This document shows positions 17,413 through 26,567 of a stretch of DNA of 64,000 bases, one piece after another. Below the pieces are notes generated by a model. That model was not told where the DNA came from and made no database searches. It was given only the letters and a program-made list of their open reading frames with translations. A program made the position numbers and the translations under genes. Numbering within the stretch: the stretch's first letter is position 1; each line of letters starts with the position of its first letter. Location of the stretch: positions 372,001 through 436,000 of the forward strand of contig CAVXIR010000004.1 of the NCBI GenBank assembly GCA_963761975.1. The letters run 5' to 3'. This stretch comes from JAMQPK01 sp963761975 (GTDB taxonomy: Bacteria > Acidobacteriota > Vicinamibacteria > Vicinamibacterales > JAMQPK01).

Positions 17413-17969
17413 ACGTAGTGAATCGCGGCGCCGGCAGCGGCACCGATGATCGCCCCGAGCACGACTTCCGGCAGCGTATGCCGTTCGAGCGTCAGTCGCG
17501 ACCACACGAGCACCGGCAGCACCATCAGCAAAGCATAGCCGACCGGCGACCGCATCAACGCGAGCGCCGTGGCGGCCAGCGCCGCGAACGCCATGTGGAG
17601 TGACACTTTGATCCAGCGCGTGGCCAGCGCACAGGCCGCCACCATGCCGAGTGTCGCCACCGCGCCCCGTACCATGAAAGATTGCGATCGAGACACGAGC
17701 AGGTAGACCAGCATCGCGACAAGTCCGGCGCCGAGGACAAAGTAGAGAATCGGTCGTTCTGCCCGATTGGACGCGTCGACGTTGTCCCAGGCCCCACGGC
17801 GGACCTGGCGCGCCATCAGAATCATCAAGGGAACGATCGTGCACACTGTCACCAACGCGATGGTCCGCAGCGCCTCGGCCGCCGTCTGTCTCGTGGCGGC
17901 GGCTGTTCCCACCATCACGCCCACCATCACGAATGGATGAAGGAGGATCGACAACCAGCGCGCGATCAT
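17409..17969 (-). CDS. PAP2-superfamily membrane phosphatase-like protein
   Basis: 186 residues with five or six membrane helices. The PAP2 motifs are degraded but placed correctly: NRAERP at about 70 (usual Kx6RP), SLHMAFAA (usual PSGH), and WSRLTLERHTLPEVVLG (usual SRx5Hx3D, with Glu for Asp). It probably dephosphorylates a lipid or isoprenoid phosphate at the membrane, if active. The stop overlaps the next start (ATGA), and the start is overlapped by the reductase gene upstream. The altered motifs leave catalysis uncertain. Confidence 0.65.
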   Translation of the reverse strand: MIARWLSILLHPFVMVGVMVGTAAATRQTAAEALRTIALVTVCTIVPLMILMARQVRRGAWDNVDASNRAERPILYFVLGAGLVAMLVYLLVSRSQSFMVRGAVATLGMVAACALATRWIKVSLHMAFAALAATALALMRSPVGYALLMVLPVLVWSRLTLERHTLPEVVLGAIIGAAAGAAIHYV

Positions 17970-18511
17970 TCGACTCGCGGCAGCGAGTAGGAGAGCATCA
18001 CGATACCGCTCTTCGGCAGCGTCTCGCAGCTCTCGAGCTTCATGCCAGTGATGCGGGCGCCGGCCGGAAGGATCGGGATGCCCTGCGACAGCAGCACCGG
18101 CATGATCGCCACTTCGACGGTGTCGACGAGGTGTTCGTCGACGAGCGCTCGAAACATCGCGCCGCCGCCAAAGAGCCAGATATCCTTGCCCGGCTTCTTC
18201 TTCAGCTCTCGAACAGTCTCTGCGGGCGAGGTAGTGACAATCGTCACACCCGGACGAGGCGGCGTTGTGAGCGTGCGGGAGAAGACGATGACTTCCTTGC
18301 CGGCGAACATTCCCGGGGACTCCGCCGGGCCCACGAACTCGGTTTGCGTCGTCACAGCCCAGGTCTTACGGCCCATCACGAACGTATCGAACTCGTCGAA
18401 CATCTTCGCGAAGTCGATCGCCTCGTCCATGATGATCCAGTCGTATCCGCCGGCGGGATCGGCGATGAAGCCGTCGAGGGTTGCGGCAACCGAGTAGCGA
18501 AGTCGTCTCAT
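17966..18511 (-). CDS. Dihydrofolate reductase-family protein (RibD C-terminal fold)
   Basis: 181 residues. It starts RRLRYSVAATLDGFIADPAGGYDW, the typical opening of the YyaP/YwjB-like group. It continues with FDTFVMGRKTWAV and DIWLFGGGAMFRALVDEHLVD, which contains the NADPH-binding Gly-rich turn. Such proteins reduce small substrates with NADPH, and most are uncharacterised. It is coupled to the phosphatase gene by a four-base overlap and lies 2 bp after the methyltransferase stop. Confidence 0.88.
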   Translation of the reverse strand: MRRLRYSVAATLDGFIADPAGGYDWIIMDEAIDFAKMFDEFDTFVMGRKTWAVTTQTEFVGPAESPGMFAGKEVIVFSRTLTTPPRPGVTIVTTSPAETVRELKKKPGKDIWLFGGGAMFRALVDEHLVDTVEVAIMPVLLSQGIPILPAGARITGMKLESCETLPKSGIVMLSYSLPRVE

Positions 18512-18513
18512 TT

Positions 18514-19257
18514 TCAGTCCCGCCGCGCTTCGACGACCAGCTCGTCGCTGTCGCGCCCGAACGGTCGTCCTTTGAAATCACCTGAAAGCCGTACCAGGTC
18601 GAAGCCGGCATGTTCGAGGAGCCGCGTCACATCCGACTGATACAGGTAGGCCAGCTCGAGATCCATCATGTGCGTGCGAACCAGCGCTCCATCCACGCCG
18701 AACTCTTCGGTGCGGATCAGTGAGCTGAGCCGCTGACGCACGGTGTCGTACCTCGTCATATCCGAGTACACGACGAAACCGCCGCCATCGAGCCGGTGCG
18801 TGCTGCGCGCGCGCCAGACGCCGGCATGCACGCCGGCGTTGGCAGCCATGAATTCCAACGACGGATGAAACACATTCAGTGCGAGCTCGCCGCCGGGCTT
18901 GAGATGCTCATAGGCGCGCTGCAGCGCAGCCAGCTGGTCGTCCCACGCCAGATTGTGAAGGAAGGCGCGGAACGGAATGATGACGAGCGCATACCGATCG
19001 TTCATGGCGAACGAACGCATGTCGGCGTGATGCACGGCGATCCGCGATTGTACCGTTCGGGGCAATGCGGCAACCTTCTGCCGGAGCTTCCCGAGCATGC
19101 CCTCGTCTAGATCAACGGCTGTCACGCGGACGCCTGTCTCCGCGACGGGAATCGTGATGCGTCCCGTCCCGGCTCCCAGTTCCAGCACCGGCCCGCGCGA
19201 GGCTGCCGCCTTCTCGCAGTACCATTCGATGTCGCCCTGGAGACTGCCAGGGTGCAT
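18514..19257 (-). CDS. Class I SAM-dependent methyltransferase
   Basis: 247 residues from ATG 19257. Motif I is VLELGAGTGRI, motif II begins at VTAVDLDEGML, and YEHLKPGGELALNVFHP follows. The acceptor is unknown. The frame stays open and protein-like upstream of the ATG (NYNADIYDL) back to a TAG at about 19302. No ATG, GTG or TTG lies in that stretch, so the true start may use a rare codon or the end may be disturbed. Confidence 0.88.
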   Translation of the reverse strand: MHPGSLQGDIEWYCEKAAASRGPVLELGAGTGRITIPVAETGVRVTAVDLDEGMLGKLRQKVAALPRTVQSRIAVHHADMRSFAMNDRYALVIIPFRAFLHNLAWDDQLAALQRAYEHLKPGGELALNVFHPSLEFMAANAGVHAGVWRARSTHRLDGGGFVVYSDMTRYDTVRQRLSSLIRTEEFGVDGALVRTHMMDLELAYLYQSDVTRLLEHAGFDLVRLSGDFKGRPFGRDSDELVVEARRD

Positions 19258-19316
19258 CAGATCGTAGATGTCTGCGTTGTAGTTTGTGATGGAGGGATTC
19301 TAGCGGATTTGGCGCC

Positions 19317-20162
19317 TCAACGCAGAGACGCTCCGCGACCCATGAGCTCGTACATCGCGTCGGTGGCCAGCGCGAATGGCGCTCGCAGGTCGAGGCTCAC
19401 ACCCTGTTCGAATGGCCACAAGATGCCCAGCACGGTCGTCGCGAATGCCCATTTCAGCGTTCTATCGGCGTTGATCTTCAGCCGATCCTCGTACACACGC
19501 AGGCGGCGCTCGAGGACGTGCGGGCTTCCGACCAGCTCCGGCGTCGGATTGCGGAGCCCGGCTCCGATCTCGAATTCGATCTCCGCCATCGGCCCCTGCG
19601 GATCGATGGCGACCCACCCTGCGTCCGAATCAAACAGCACATTGAACTGATGAAGGTCGCCATGCAAGAGGCGAACGTCACACTGCGATGCACACAGATC
19701 GACGAACAGCGCCTCTGCGAGATCGACGAAGTCCATCGAGATGAAGCCTTCGCCGCCGTGCCGGAATCGCGCAAAATCCGGATGCAGCCGCTCGACGGGG
19801 AAGGCGCCGGGCCCGAGACGCACGTCGGGCATTCGCTGAATGAGCGACGCGATAATCTCGGTCGCTTCATCATCGCGTCCGGCGAGGCACAGCGTCGCGA
19901 GGTCGTGCCCGGGCGACAGGCGAGGGAGAAGGACAGCACCGGGCGCATGCGCGATTGGCAGGATCATGCCGCTGCCCCCAAGCGCCTCTAACAACTGTCC
20001 GCAGAGCCACTCTTCGCTGTTCTCTTTGCGGATGACTTTCAGGACAACCGGCTGCTGCCCCCGGCTGCCGAACCCAAGCTGTGAGGTTTCTGTCGTGCGA
20101 ATTTCGTCGACCGTCACACCCCAGTCACGCGCATACGCCGCGAACCGCTCAGCGACGCTCAT
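19317..20162 (-). CDS. Aminoglycoside/hydroxyurea-type phosphotransferase
   Basis: 281 residues from ATG 20162 (MSVAERFAAYARDWGV). Kinase features are the phosphate-binding Lys in VVLKVIRKENSE, the catalytic loop RLLHGDLHQFNVLF near 190, and the metal-binding VAIDPQGPMAEIEFEIG. The layout matches APH(6)/StrB-like enzymes, which phosphorylate streptomycin or hydroxyurea. Chromosomal relatives usually have unknown substrates, so resistance is not claimed. The start overlaps the acetyltransferase stop (ATGA). Confidence 0.88.
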   Translation of the reverse strand: MSVAERFAAYARDWGVTVDEIRTTETSQLGFGSRGQQPVVLKVIRKENSEEWLCGQLLEALGGSGMILPIAHAPGAVLLPRLSPGHDLATLCLAGRDDEATEIIASLIQRMPDVRLGPGAFPVERLHPDFARFRHGGEGFISMDFVDLAEALFVDLCASQCDVRLLHGDLHQFNVLFDSDAGWVAIDPQGPMAEIEFEIGAGLRNPTPELVGSPHVLERRLRVYEDRLKINADRTLKWAFATTVLGILWPFEQGVSLDLRAPFALATDAMYELMGRGASLR

Positions 20163-20602
20163 GCGAGCGACTTGGACAGAATCACGCTCCGATAATTCAC
20201 ATCGGGCCACCGGACATGCTCGACGAACTCGTAGCCCTTCGACCGGTATAGTGCGATCAGGTGATTCGCCTCTTCCGAGGTATCCAGGCCGAGCACCGTC
20301 ACACCCTTCTCGCGCGCGCGTCGCTCAACGAAATTCAAGAGCGTCGAACCGATTCCGCGGCGCTGATGAGACGGTCGGACAGCGTATTGACCAAAGGCCG
20401 CGACATCGGGCCGCTCGTAAAGCGGCGAGCCCCGAGTGTTGTCGGCATCCCTCAGCGTGATCGTGCCGACGATCGCATCCTCATCCAGCGCAAGAATCGT
20501 CTCCCCTCCGCTGATTCGACGCCTTGTCACCGCTGAATCCTGATGTGTGGCGACAAACCGCAGACCCAGTGCCGCCAACGGCGCGTACGCGTCGTGGAGC
20601 AT
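20159..20602 (-). CDS. GNAT-family N-acetyltransferase
   Basis: 147 residues from ATG 20602. The acetyl-CoA motif is VRPSHQRRGIGSTLLNFVE, followed by YRSKGYEFVEHVRW. The first strand expected of a GNAT fold (ITYRFIRPGDDLEAITG) lies upstream of this ATG in the same frame. That frame is open back to a TAA near 20729 with no ATG, GTG or TTG; only CTG at 20728 could start it. The real protein is probably up to 42 residues longer. Confidence 0.85.
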   Translation of the reverse strand: MLHDAYAPLAALGLRFVATHQDSAVTRRRISGGETILALDEDAIVGTITLRDADNTRGSPLYERPDVAAFGQYAVRPSHQRRGIGSTLLNFVERRAREKGVTVLGLDTSEEANHLIALYRSKGYEFVEHVRWPDVNYRSVILSKSLA

Positions 20603-20737
20603 GCCGGTGATCGCCTCGAGGTCATCGCCCGGCCGGATGAAGCGGTACGTGATTTCCCGTCCGTGTTTGTCGGCGAGGATGATGCCGCGTTGGAGATCTG
20701 TCTTTATATCGATGCAGGGATTGTACAGTTACATGTC

Positions 20738-20806
20738 ATGGCAGAGGGCTGATGGCAATGGCAGACGACGTCTTCAGCCATCTGCCATCTGCCCTGACGT
20801 CAGTCA
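20738..20806. repeat. Inverted word repeat (GGCAGAGGGC / GCCATCTGCC)
   Basis: GTCATGGCAGAGGGCTGATGG on the left is matched by GCCATCTGCCATCTGCCCTGAC on the right, giving an imperfect hairpin. It lies right after the stop codon of the minus-strand topoisomerase gene. Similar copies are at 33020, 41316 and 62318. Confidence 0.75.
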
Positions 20807-20808
20807 GG

Positions 20809-22710
20809 TTAGACGTCCAATTCCTCGGCTTCCTCCGCGCGTTCCATGATGAACCTGAAGCGCGCGCTGGCGTCCTTTCCCATCAGCTCGTTGATGACCC
20901 GATCGGTCACGATCTGGTCGGACACCTCGACGCGCAGCACCCGGCGGGTCTTTGGATTCAGCGTTGTTTCCCACAACACCTTCGGCATCATCTCGCCGAG
21001 TCCTTTGAACCGGGTGATCTCCGGCTTGCCGCGGCCGTTGCCCTGCTTCTTGAGAATCACATCGCGCTGCGCATCATCCAGGGCCCAGAAGGTTTCCTTT
21101 CCGATGTCGATGCGATACAGCGGCGGCTGCGCCAGATACACCTTCCCTTCCTTCAACAGCTGCGGGATATGGCGGTAAATGAACGTCAGCAGCAGCGTCG
21201 CGATGTGATTGCCATCCGAATCGGCGTCGGCCAGGATGATCAGCTTGCCGTAGCGCAAGCGCGCCAGATCGAAATTCTTGCCGAGACCGCAGCCCAGCGC
21301 CGTGACCAGATCGGACAGCTCTTTGTTCTCCAGCACCTTCGCCAGTGATGCGCTCTCGGTATTCAGCACTTTTCCCCGCAACGGGAGAATCGCCTGCCGC
21401 GCGCGGTCGCGACCTTGCTTCGCCGAGCCACCCGCCGAATCACCCTCCACCACGAATAATTCCGAGTCGGAGCGTCCGGTGCCTGTGCAATCGCTGAGCT
21501 TGCCTGGAAGATTCAACCGGCCCGATGTGGCGCTCTTGCGTGTCACCTCCTGCTGCGCCGCCCGGCTGGCTTCGCGCGCACGTGCAGCCAGGATGACGCG
21601 CGCGATGATTGATTCGGCGACGCTTCGATTGTGGTTCAGCCAGTGCTCGAGGGCCGGCCGGACGAGTGAGTCGACCGCCGACAGGAGTTCGGGGTTGTTG
21701 AGGCGATCTTTGGTCTGTCCCTGGAACTGTGGCTCCGCGACGAACACGCTCAGGATGCCCGTCATCCCTTCGCGGATGTCCTCGGCCGTCAGCGTGACGC
21801 CTTTGGGCGAGAGGTTGTGGGTGTCGATGTAGTTGCGCATCGCCTTTCCCAGCCCTGCGCGCATGCCGTTTTCGTGGGTTCCGCCGGATCCCGTCGGAAT
21901 ACCGTTGACGTAGCTGCGAAGGTGCTCGTCTGTCGATTCGGTCCACTGGAGCGCGACGTCCACGCGCAGACCGTTGTCTTTCTCCAGCGAAAATGGCGCT
22001 TCGTGCACGGCTTTGGCGCCGCGTTCCGTGACAATCTTCTTGAGATATGCCAGCAGCCCCTCGTCGTGCTCGAAGCTGTCCTTCGTCTTTTCGGATTCAT
22101 CCTCGAACGAAATCTTCAGGCCCTTATGGAGGTAGCTGGCCACTTCGAGGCGTTCGCGGATCACGGCGGCATCAAGCTCGATCTTGGGGAAAATGCCCGG
22201 ATCGGGATGGAAAAACACTTTTGTCCCGCTTCCGCGGGCGGGCCCGATCTTTTTCGGCGGCGCCAGTGGCTTCCCCTGCTTGAATCGCTGCTCCCACTCC
22301 GAGCCCTCGCGCCGAACCGTCGCAACGAGCTCCTTTGAGAGCGCGTTCACAACGCTCGCGCCGACACCGTGAAGACCGCCGGCCGTTTTGTAGTTGTCGT
22401 GATCGAATTTACCGCCTGCGTGCAGGACGGTGAAGATCACCTCGAGCGCGCTCTTCTTGCTGGTCGGATGTTTGTCGATCGGAATGCCGCGTCCATCATC
22501 CTCGATCGTGATCGACGATCCGTCTTTGTGAAGGGTCACCCAGATGCTCGAGGCATGACCGTTCATCGCCTCGTCTATGGAGTTGTCGAGAATCTCCCAG
22601 ACGAGATGATGCAGTCCGGCGCTGCCGACACCGCCGATGTACATGCCGGGACGGCGGCGAACGGGTTCCAACCCTTCGAGAACGGTGATGTCCTTTGCGG
22701 TGTACGCCAT
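20809..22710 (-). CDS. parE: DNA topoisomerase IV subunit B (type IIA ATPase subunit)
   Basis: 633 residues. GHKL ATPase features are LEILDNSIDEAMNG-like EILDNSIDEA, DDGRGIP and GGLHGVGASVVNAL. The Toprim domain has ELFVVEGDSAGGSA and IILADADSDGNHIATLLL, and the C-terminal PLYRI segment is followed by a normal end (AEELDV). The DADSDG form and the partner's lack of a GyrA box favour ParE over GyrB. The subunit hydrolyses ATP to drive strand passage and decatenation. Its partner parC is 1.3 kb upstream on the same strand, separated by an opposite-strand EF-hand gene. Confidence 0.92.
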   Translation of the reverse strand: MAYTAKDITVLEGLEPVRRRPGMYIGGVGSAGLHHLVWEILDNSIDEAMNGHASSIWVTLHKDGSSITIEDDGRGIPIDKHPTSKKSALEVIFTVLHAGGKFDHDNYKTAGGLHGVGASVVNALSKELVATVRREGSEWEQRFKQGKPLAPPKKIGPARGSGTKVFFHPDPGIFPKIELDAAVIRERLEVASYLHKGLKISFEDESEKTKDSFEHDEGLLAYLKKIVTERGAKAVHEAPFSLEKDNGLRVDVALQWTESTDEHLRSYVNGIPTGSGGTHENGMRAGLGKAMRNYIDTHNLSPKGVTLTAEDIREGMTGILSVFVAEPQFQGQTKDRLNNPELLSAVDSLVRPALEHWLNHNRSVAESIIARVILAARAREASRAAQQEVTRKSATSGRLNLPGKLSDCTGTGRSDSELFVVEGDSAGGSAKQGRDRARQAILPLRGKVLNTESASLAKVLENKELSDLVTALGCGLGKNFDLARLRYGKLIILADADSDGNHIATLLLTFIYRHIPQLLKEGKVYLAQPPLYRIDIGKETFWALDDAQRDVILKKQGNGRGKPEITRFKGLGEMMPKVLWETTLNPKTRRVLRVEVSDQIVTDRVINELMGKDASARFRFIMERAEEAEELDV

Positions 22711-22873
22711 TGAATGCTGTTCTGACGTTGATCGGGATTAAGGAACCGTGACTGGGGGCCAGCTGTTTCACGATTGTACCAAACCGTGAACGAAAGTACG
22801 AGCGTCCGCTTTCGGGCACAGCGATTGCAACTTTCAATCCTGGAACCCATGTAATCGGAAAGGATGGACACCA

Positions 22874-23888
22874 ATGCGCCTTCTCTTGCAAATCGGCTTG
22901 GCCGTGGCGGTTTTCGCGAGCGCTGCGAACGTCCAGGCTCAGATGCGTTTTCAGGGGCTGGATCGCAACAACGACGGCGTCATTACGCGGTACGAATGGC
23001 GGGGCGACGATCGATCGTTCCGCAATCAGGACTGGAACGGCGATGGCGAGCTCTCGGGCGACGAAGTCCGCGCGGGTGCGCAACGTCAGAACAATTGGAG
23101 CCAGGACTGGAATCGTGATGGCCGCGTCGACAACTTCGACGCGCAAATTGCCCAGCGGTATCGGGGCTACGACATGAACGCCGACAACCGGGTGGCACGC
23201 AGCGAGTGGCCTGGCGACGGGCGGCTCTTTATACGTCTCGACACCAACCGCGATGGCTTTTTGACAATACAGGAATATACCCAGGGTGCCGGGTTCAATC
23301 TCGACTCACTCGGCGGTCCCTCCTTCCGCTTCTCGAACATCGATCGGAACAGCGACGGCTGGGTGACCCGCAACGAATGGCACATGGGCAACACCGACTT
23401 CGATCGTCTCGACATCAACCGCGACAATCGGATCAGTCGGTTCGAGTTCGAGAACGACACGGCGAGCTACAACGATTACCGCTATTTTCCGAAGGAGTTC
23501 AATTCATTCGATGCGAACCGGGACGGATGGTTGACGCGTCCCGAATCGCGGATGACGAACGTGGAATTCGACCGGCTCGACACGAACAACGACAACCGAA
23601 TCAGCCGGTTCGAGTACCGAGAACGGAACGACGGCCGCCGAGCCGGAGGGCAACTCGTCCCGGAGCCCGGCATGGCGAACCGGTTACGACCGCGGCATTC
23701 AGGAAGGCCGTCTGGCCGGGCGTGAAGATCGGGTGAGAACTCAGCGTTGGGACCTCGAGGGTCAGCGCGAGCTCGAACAGGCTGATTCGGGCTACACGCC
23801 ACAACTCGGATCCCTCAGCGACTACCAATCGGGTTATCGCGAAGGGTTCCGTAGCGCCTATCGCGAAGGGTTCTACGACACGCGCGAT
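22874..23888 (+). CDS. Secreted EF-hand repeat protein, frameshifted near its C-terminus
   Basis: A signal peptide (MRLLLQIGLAVAVFASAANVQA) is followed by about nine EF-hand-like loops such as DRNNDGVITRYEW, DTNRDGFLTIQEY, DRNSDGWVTRNEW and DINRDNRISRFEF, spaced irregularly. It should bind calcium or act as an adhesive or structural exported protein. The first frame ends at 23725 after an implausible RLRPRHSGRPSGRA. Another frame continues to TAA 23886 with a sensible tail (TGYDRGIQEGRLAGREDR, then DYQSGYREGFRSAYREGF). One base is therefore probably missing or extra near 23615-23670. It is divergent from parE, with about 160 bp between starts. Confidence 0.85.
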
Positions 23889-23892
23889 AACA

Positions 23893-23976
23893 GATAGCCG
23901 GGTCTACAAAGCAAGACCCGGCCTACGGGCGGGTAGGAGTACGTAGGGCGGGTCCTGTTCTTTGGACCCGCCTACT
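23893..23976. repeat. GGGTCC/GGACCC palindromic repeats
   Basis: Two hairpin-forming copies (GCCGGGTCTACAAAGCAAGACCCGGC and GGCGGGTCCTGTTCTTTGGACCCGCC-like arms) separated by TACGGGCGGGTAGGAGTACGTAGG. They fill the gap between the convergent EF-hand and parC genes and could terminate both. Relatives are at 44732 and 55521. Confidence 0.75.
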
Positions 23977-23977
23977 A

Positions 23978-26368
23978 CTACGGCAGCAACACTGGCAACT
24001 CGGGTAACGCGGGCAAGACGCGCGTGAACTCTCCGCGCTGGAGCAGTTCACGCCCGCGACCACCACGGCTGGTCAGTGAGTATTTCGCGGTGCTGATGGT
24101 CTGTTCCGCCCCGCGGCTGGTTTCCACCGTCAGCAAGTCGCGATCGCCGGCCGACGCGACGAACCCGAGCACCCGGTCTTCGTCTTTGCCGAGCTTGATC
24201 AGAATGACGCCCCTTCCGGGCCCCGCCAGGAAATTGACTTCGTCGGCCTTGCACAACAACGCACGCGCCTGACGAGTGGCGGTAATCAGCACTTCCCCAC
24301 CTGTCACCACCGACACGCCGACGACTTCGGCGCCCTGGCCTACGCGGGCGAACCGCCGGCCGGCTCGCGTGCTGACCTCGACGAACGGCTCGAGGCTGAA
24401 TCGCAGGCTGTAACCGTCGCTCGTGACGGCGACCGCATGACGGGGCGGCGCCTCGCCCTCCTTTTTCGCCTTGATGTCGGTCGCGATACGGGGGTCGAGG
24501 CTGGCCGCCGCCACCACCTTTTCGCCGTCTTTGAGCTTGAACAAGCTCTGCACCGGCTCGCCATAACCGGTCGATGCGGGGACATCGATGACGCGCGTGG
24601 TATAGGCCGTGCCAAAATTCGTGAAGAACACCACGGTCGCCCGCGTGCTGCCGGCCAGCACCGCGAGCACTGAGTCTCCTTCGCGAAGACGGGTCGTCGT
24701 CAGGTCCTTTACTTCCTTCTGCCGCTTCACCCATCCGTCGTGCGACACGATGACGATATTGTCTTCCTCGATGATGAAGTCATCGGCGGTGTATTCGACC
24801 GTTTCTTCGGCCTCGATCCGCGTGCGCCGCTTGTCGAACTTCACATCGGCATAGGTCTTCTGGATGGCTTCCAGCTCGTCGCGAACGAGCTTCCATCGGC
24901 TCTCTTCGTTCTTGAGGAGACCGCCAATCTGGCGGGCGCGCTTCCGTTTGTCCTCGAGCTCCTGCTGGATGACCAGGATTTCGAGGCGCGCGAGGCGATA
25001 GATCTTCAGCTCGAGGATGGCGTCGGTCTGCTCCGCATCGAGCCCGAACCGCTTCATGATTTTCTCAGCGGCGTCCGCCTTGCCGTCCGACTTCCGCACG
25101 ATACGCAGCACCTCGTCGAGCACGTCGAAGATCTTCTCGAAGCCCTCGAGCAGGTGGATGCGCTTTTTCAGCGCCTGAAGCTCGTGCTCGAGGCGCGCGG
25201 TGACGACTTCGAGCCGGAAATGCAGGAAGTGCCACAGGATGGACTTCAAGTCGAGCCGTTCGGGCCGCCCGACTTCAGGATTCTCGGTCGGAATCAGGCA
25301 TGTCAGGTTGACGGGAAAGGTGATTTGCATCGCGGTGTGCTTGTAGAGGTACGCCATCACCATCTTTTCGTCGGCGTCTCTCTTCATTTCGAGCGCGATG
25401 CGGACGTCCTCGGTCGAGACGTCCTTGACATCGACGAGCTGCGGCAGCTTGCGCTTCTCGATAACCTCGCCGATCTGGGCGACCAGCTGCGATTTGTCGA
25501 CCGTATACGGGATGCTGTCGATGAAGATCGTCTTCGTCGAACGTGACTCCTCGCCGATGTCCCACGTCCCGCGCAGGCGGATGCTGCCGCTGCCGGTCTT
25601 GTAAATCGCCTTGATCTCGTCGAGAGAGTTCAGAATCTGGCCGCCCGTCGGAAAGTCTGGCCCCTTGATATAGCGCGAGAGCTGCGCGTTGCCGAGCTCG
25701 TCGTTGTCGAGCAGCTTGATGAGGGCCGTGCAGACCTCGCCGAGGTTGTGCGGCGGAATGTTGGTCGCCATGCCGACGGCAATACCGGTGGCGCCGTTGA
25801 TGAGCAGGTTCGGCAGTCGCGCCGGAAGCACCACCGGCTCGGTTTTGGTGCCATCGTAGTTCGGCCGGTCGTGCACGGTGTCCTGCTCGATCTCGGTGAG
25901 CAGCTCGTCGCTGATACGCGTCAGGCGGCACTCGGTGTAGCGCATCGCCGCCGCCGGGTCGCCGTCGAGCGATCCGAAATTTCCCGATCCGTCGACCAGC
26001 GGATACCGCAGCGAAAACGCCTGCGCCATGCGCACGAGCGTCTCGTAAATCGCGGCGTCGCCATGCGGGTGATAGCTCCCCATGACGTCGCCGACAACCT
26101 TTGCGCACTTCCGGTGCTTCGCATCGGCCGTCAGCCCCTGCTGCCACATCGTGTACAGGATGCGGCGCTGCACGGGCTTCAAGCCATCTCTCACGTCCGG
26201 CAGCGCGCGCGAGGTGATGACCGACAACGCGTAATTCAGGTATCGCGACTGCGCGGCCTCGTGCAGCGGAACCGTGCCCTCACCCGACCCGTTGCCCGAT
26301 GTCGATCCCGTCTCTGCGGGCGAATCGAAGTCGAACGAACCGTCGGAAGGTTTCCGTTTCTTAGCCAT
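23978..26368 (-). CDS. parC: DNA topoisomerase IV subunit A
   Basis: 796 residues. The catalytic Tyr is Y144 in AAMRYTECRL. The breakage-reunion core includes ALPDVRDGLKPVQRRIL and GSYHPHGDAAIYETLVR, followed by the coiled-coil arm (EHELQALKKRIHLLEG) and a beta-pinwheel C-terminal domain. The C-terminal domain has no QRRGGKG-type GyrA box, supporting ParC. With parE it unlinks replicated chromosomes. It starts MAKKRKPSDG with a 30-residue flexible lead. Word repeats lie upstream of the start. Confidence 0.92.
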   Translation of the reverse strand: MAKKRKPSDGSFDFDSPAETGSTSGNGSGEGTVPLHEAAQSRYLNYALSVITSRALPDVRDGLKPVQRRILYTMWQQGLTADAKHRKCAKVVGDVMGSYHPHGDAAIYETLVRMAQAFSLRYPLVDGSGNFGSLDGDPAAAMRYTECRLTRISDELLTEIEQDTVHDRPNYDGTKTEPVVLPARLPNLLINGATGIAVGMATNIPPHNLGEVCTALIKLLDNDELGNAQLSRYIKGPDFPTGGQILNSLDEIKAIYKTGSGSIRLRGTWDIGEESRSTKTIFIDSIPYTVDKSQLVAQIGEVIEKRKLPQLVDVKDVSTEDVRIALEMKRDADEKMVMAYLYKHTAMQITFPVNLTCLIPTENPEVGRPERLDLKSILWHFLHFRLEVVTARLEHELQALKKRIHLLEGFEKIFDVLDEVLRIVRKSDGKADAAEKIMKRFGLDAEQTDAILELKIYRLARLEILVIQQELEDKRKRARQIGGLLKNEESRWKLVRDELEAIQKTYADVKFDKRRTRIEAEETVEYTADDFIIEEDNIVIVSHDGWVKRQKEVKDLTTTRLREGDSVLAVLAGSTRATVVFFTNFGTAYTTRVIDVPASTGYGEPVQSLFKLKDGEKVVAAASLDPRIATDIKAKKEGEAPPRHAVAVTSDGYSLRFSLEPFVEVSTRAGRRFARVGQGAEVVGVSVVTGGEVLITATRQARALLCKADEVNFLAGPGRGVILIKLGKDEDRVLGFVASAGDRDLLTVETSRGAEQTISTAKYSLTSRGGRGRELLQRGEFTRVLPALPELPVLLP

Positions 26369-26375
26369 GCTGTTT

Positions 26376-26567
26376 TCTATGTCTCAACGCAAAGACGCAA
26401 AGCCGCAAAGAACAAAGAATCTTTGCGCCTCCACGCCCCGGCGCTGAAGCCTCGAGCAGTGTAGCGGGATTTTGGTTTGATGTACAGACTTGCGACTTAC
26501 GACTTACGACTTACGACTTACGACTAACGACTTGCGACTTACGACTTTTGACTTGCGACTTGCGACT
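26376..26567. repeat. Two adjacent word repeats (GCAAAGAC hairpin and ACGACTT array)
   Basis: At 26380-26440, ACGCAAAGACGCAAAGCCGCAAAGAA is answered by AATCTTTGCGCCTCCACGC, forming a hairpin. At 26487-26567, about nine head-to-tail copies of the 10-base word TTACGACTTG/A follow and run up to the stop codon of the minus-strand acetyltransferase. No gene fits in the gap. Confidence 0.75.

Noticed and set aside
19317..20162. Antibiotic resistance claim for the phosphotransferase
   Set aside because: The fold matches APH(6)-like enzymes, but chromosomal homologues have unknown substrates, and no resistance neighbours are present.
20809..26368. Calling the topoisomerase pair gyrB/gyrA
   Set aside because: The A subunit has no GyrA box in its C-terminal domain and the B subunit has the ParE-like DADSDG motif, so topoisomerase IV fits better; certainty needs the other pair in the genome.
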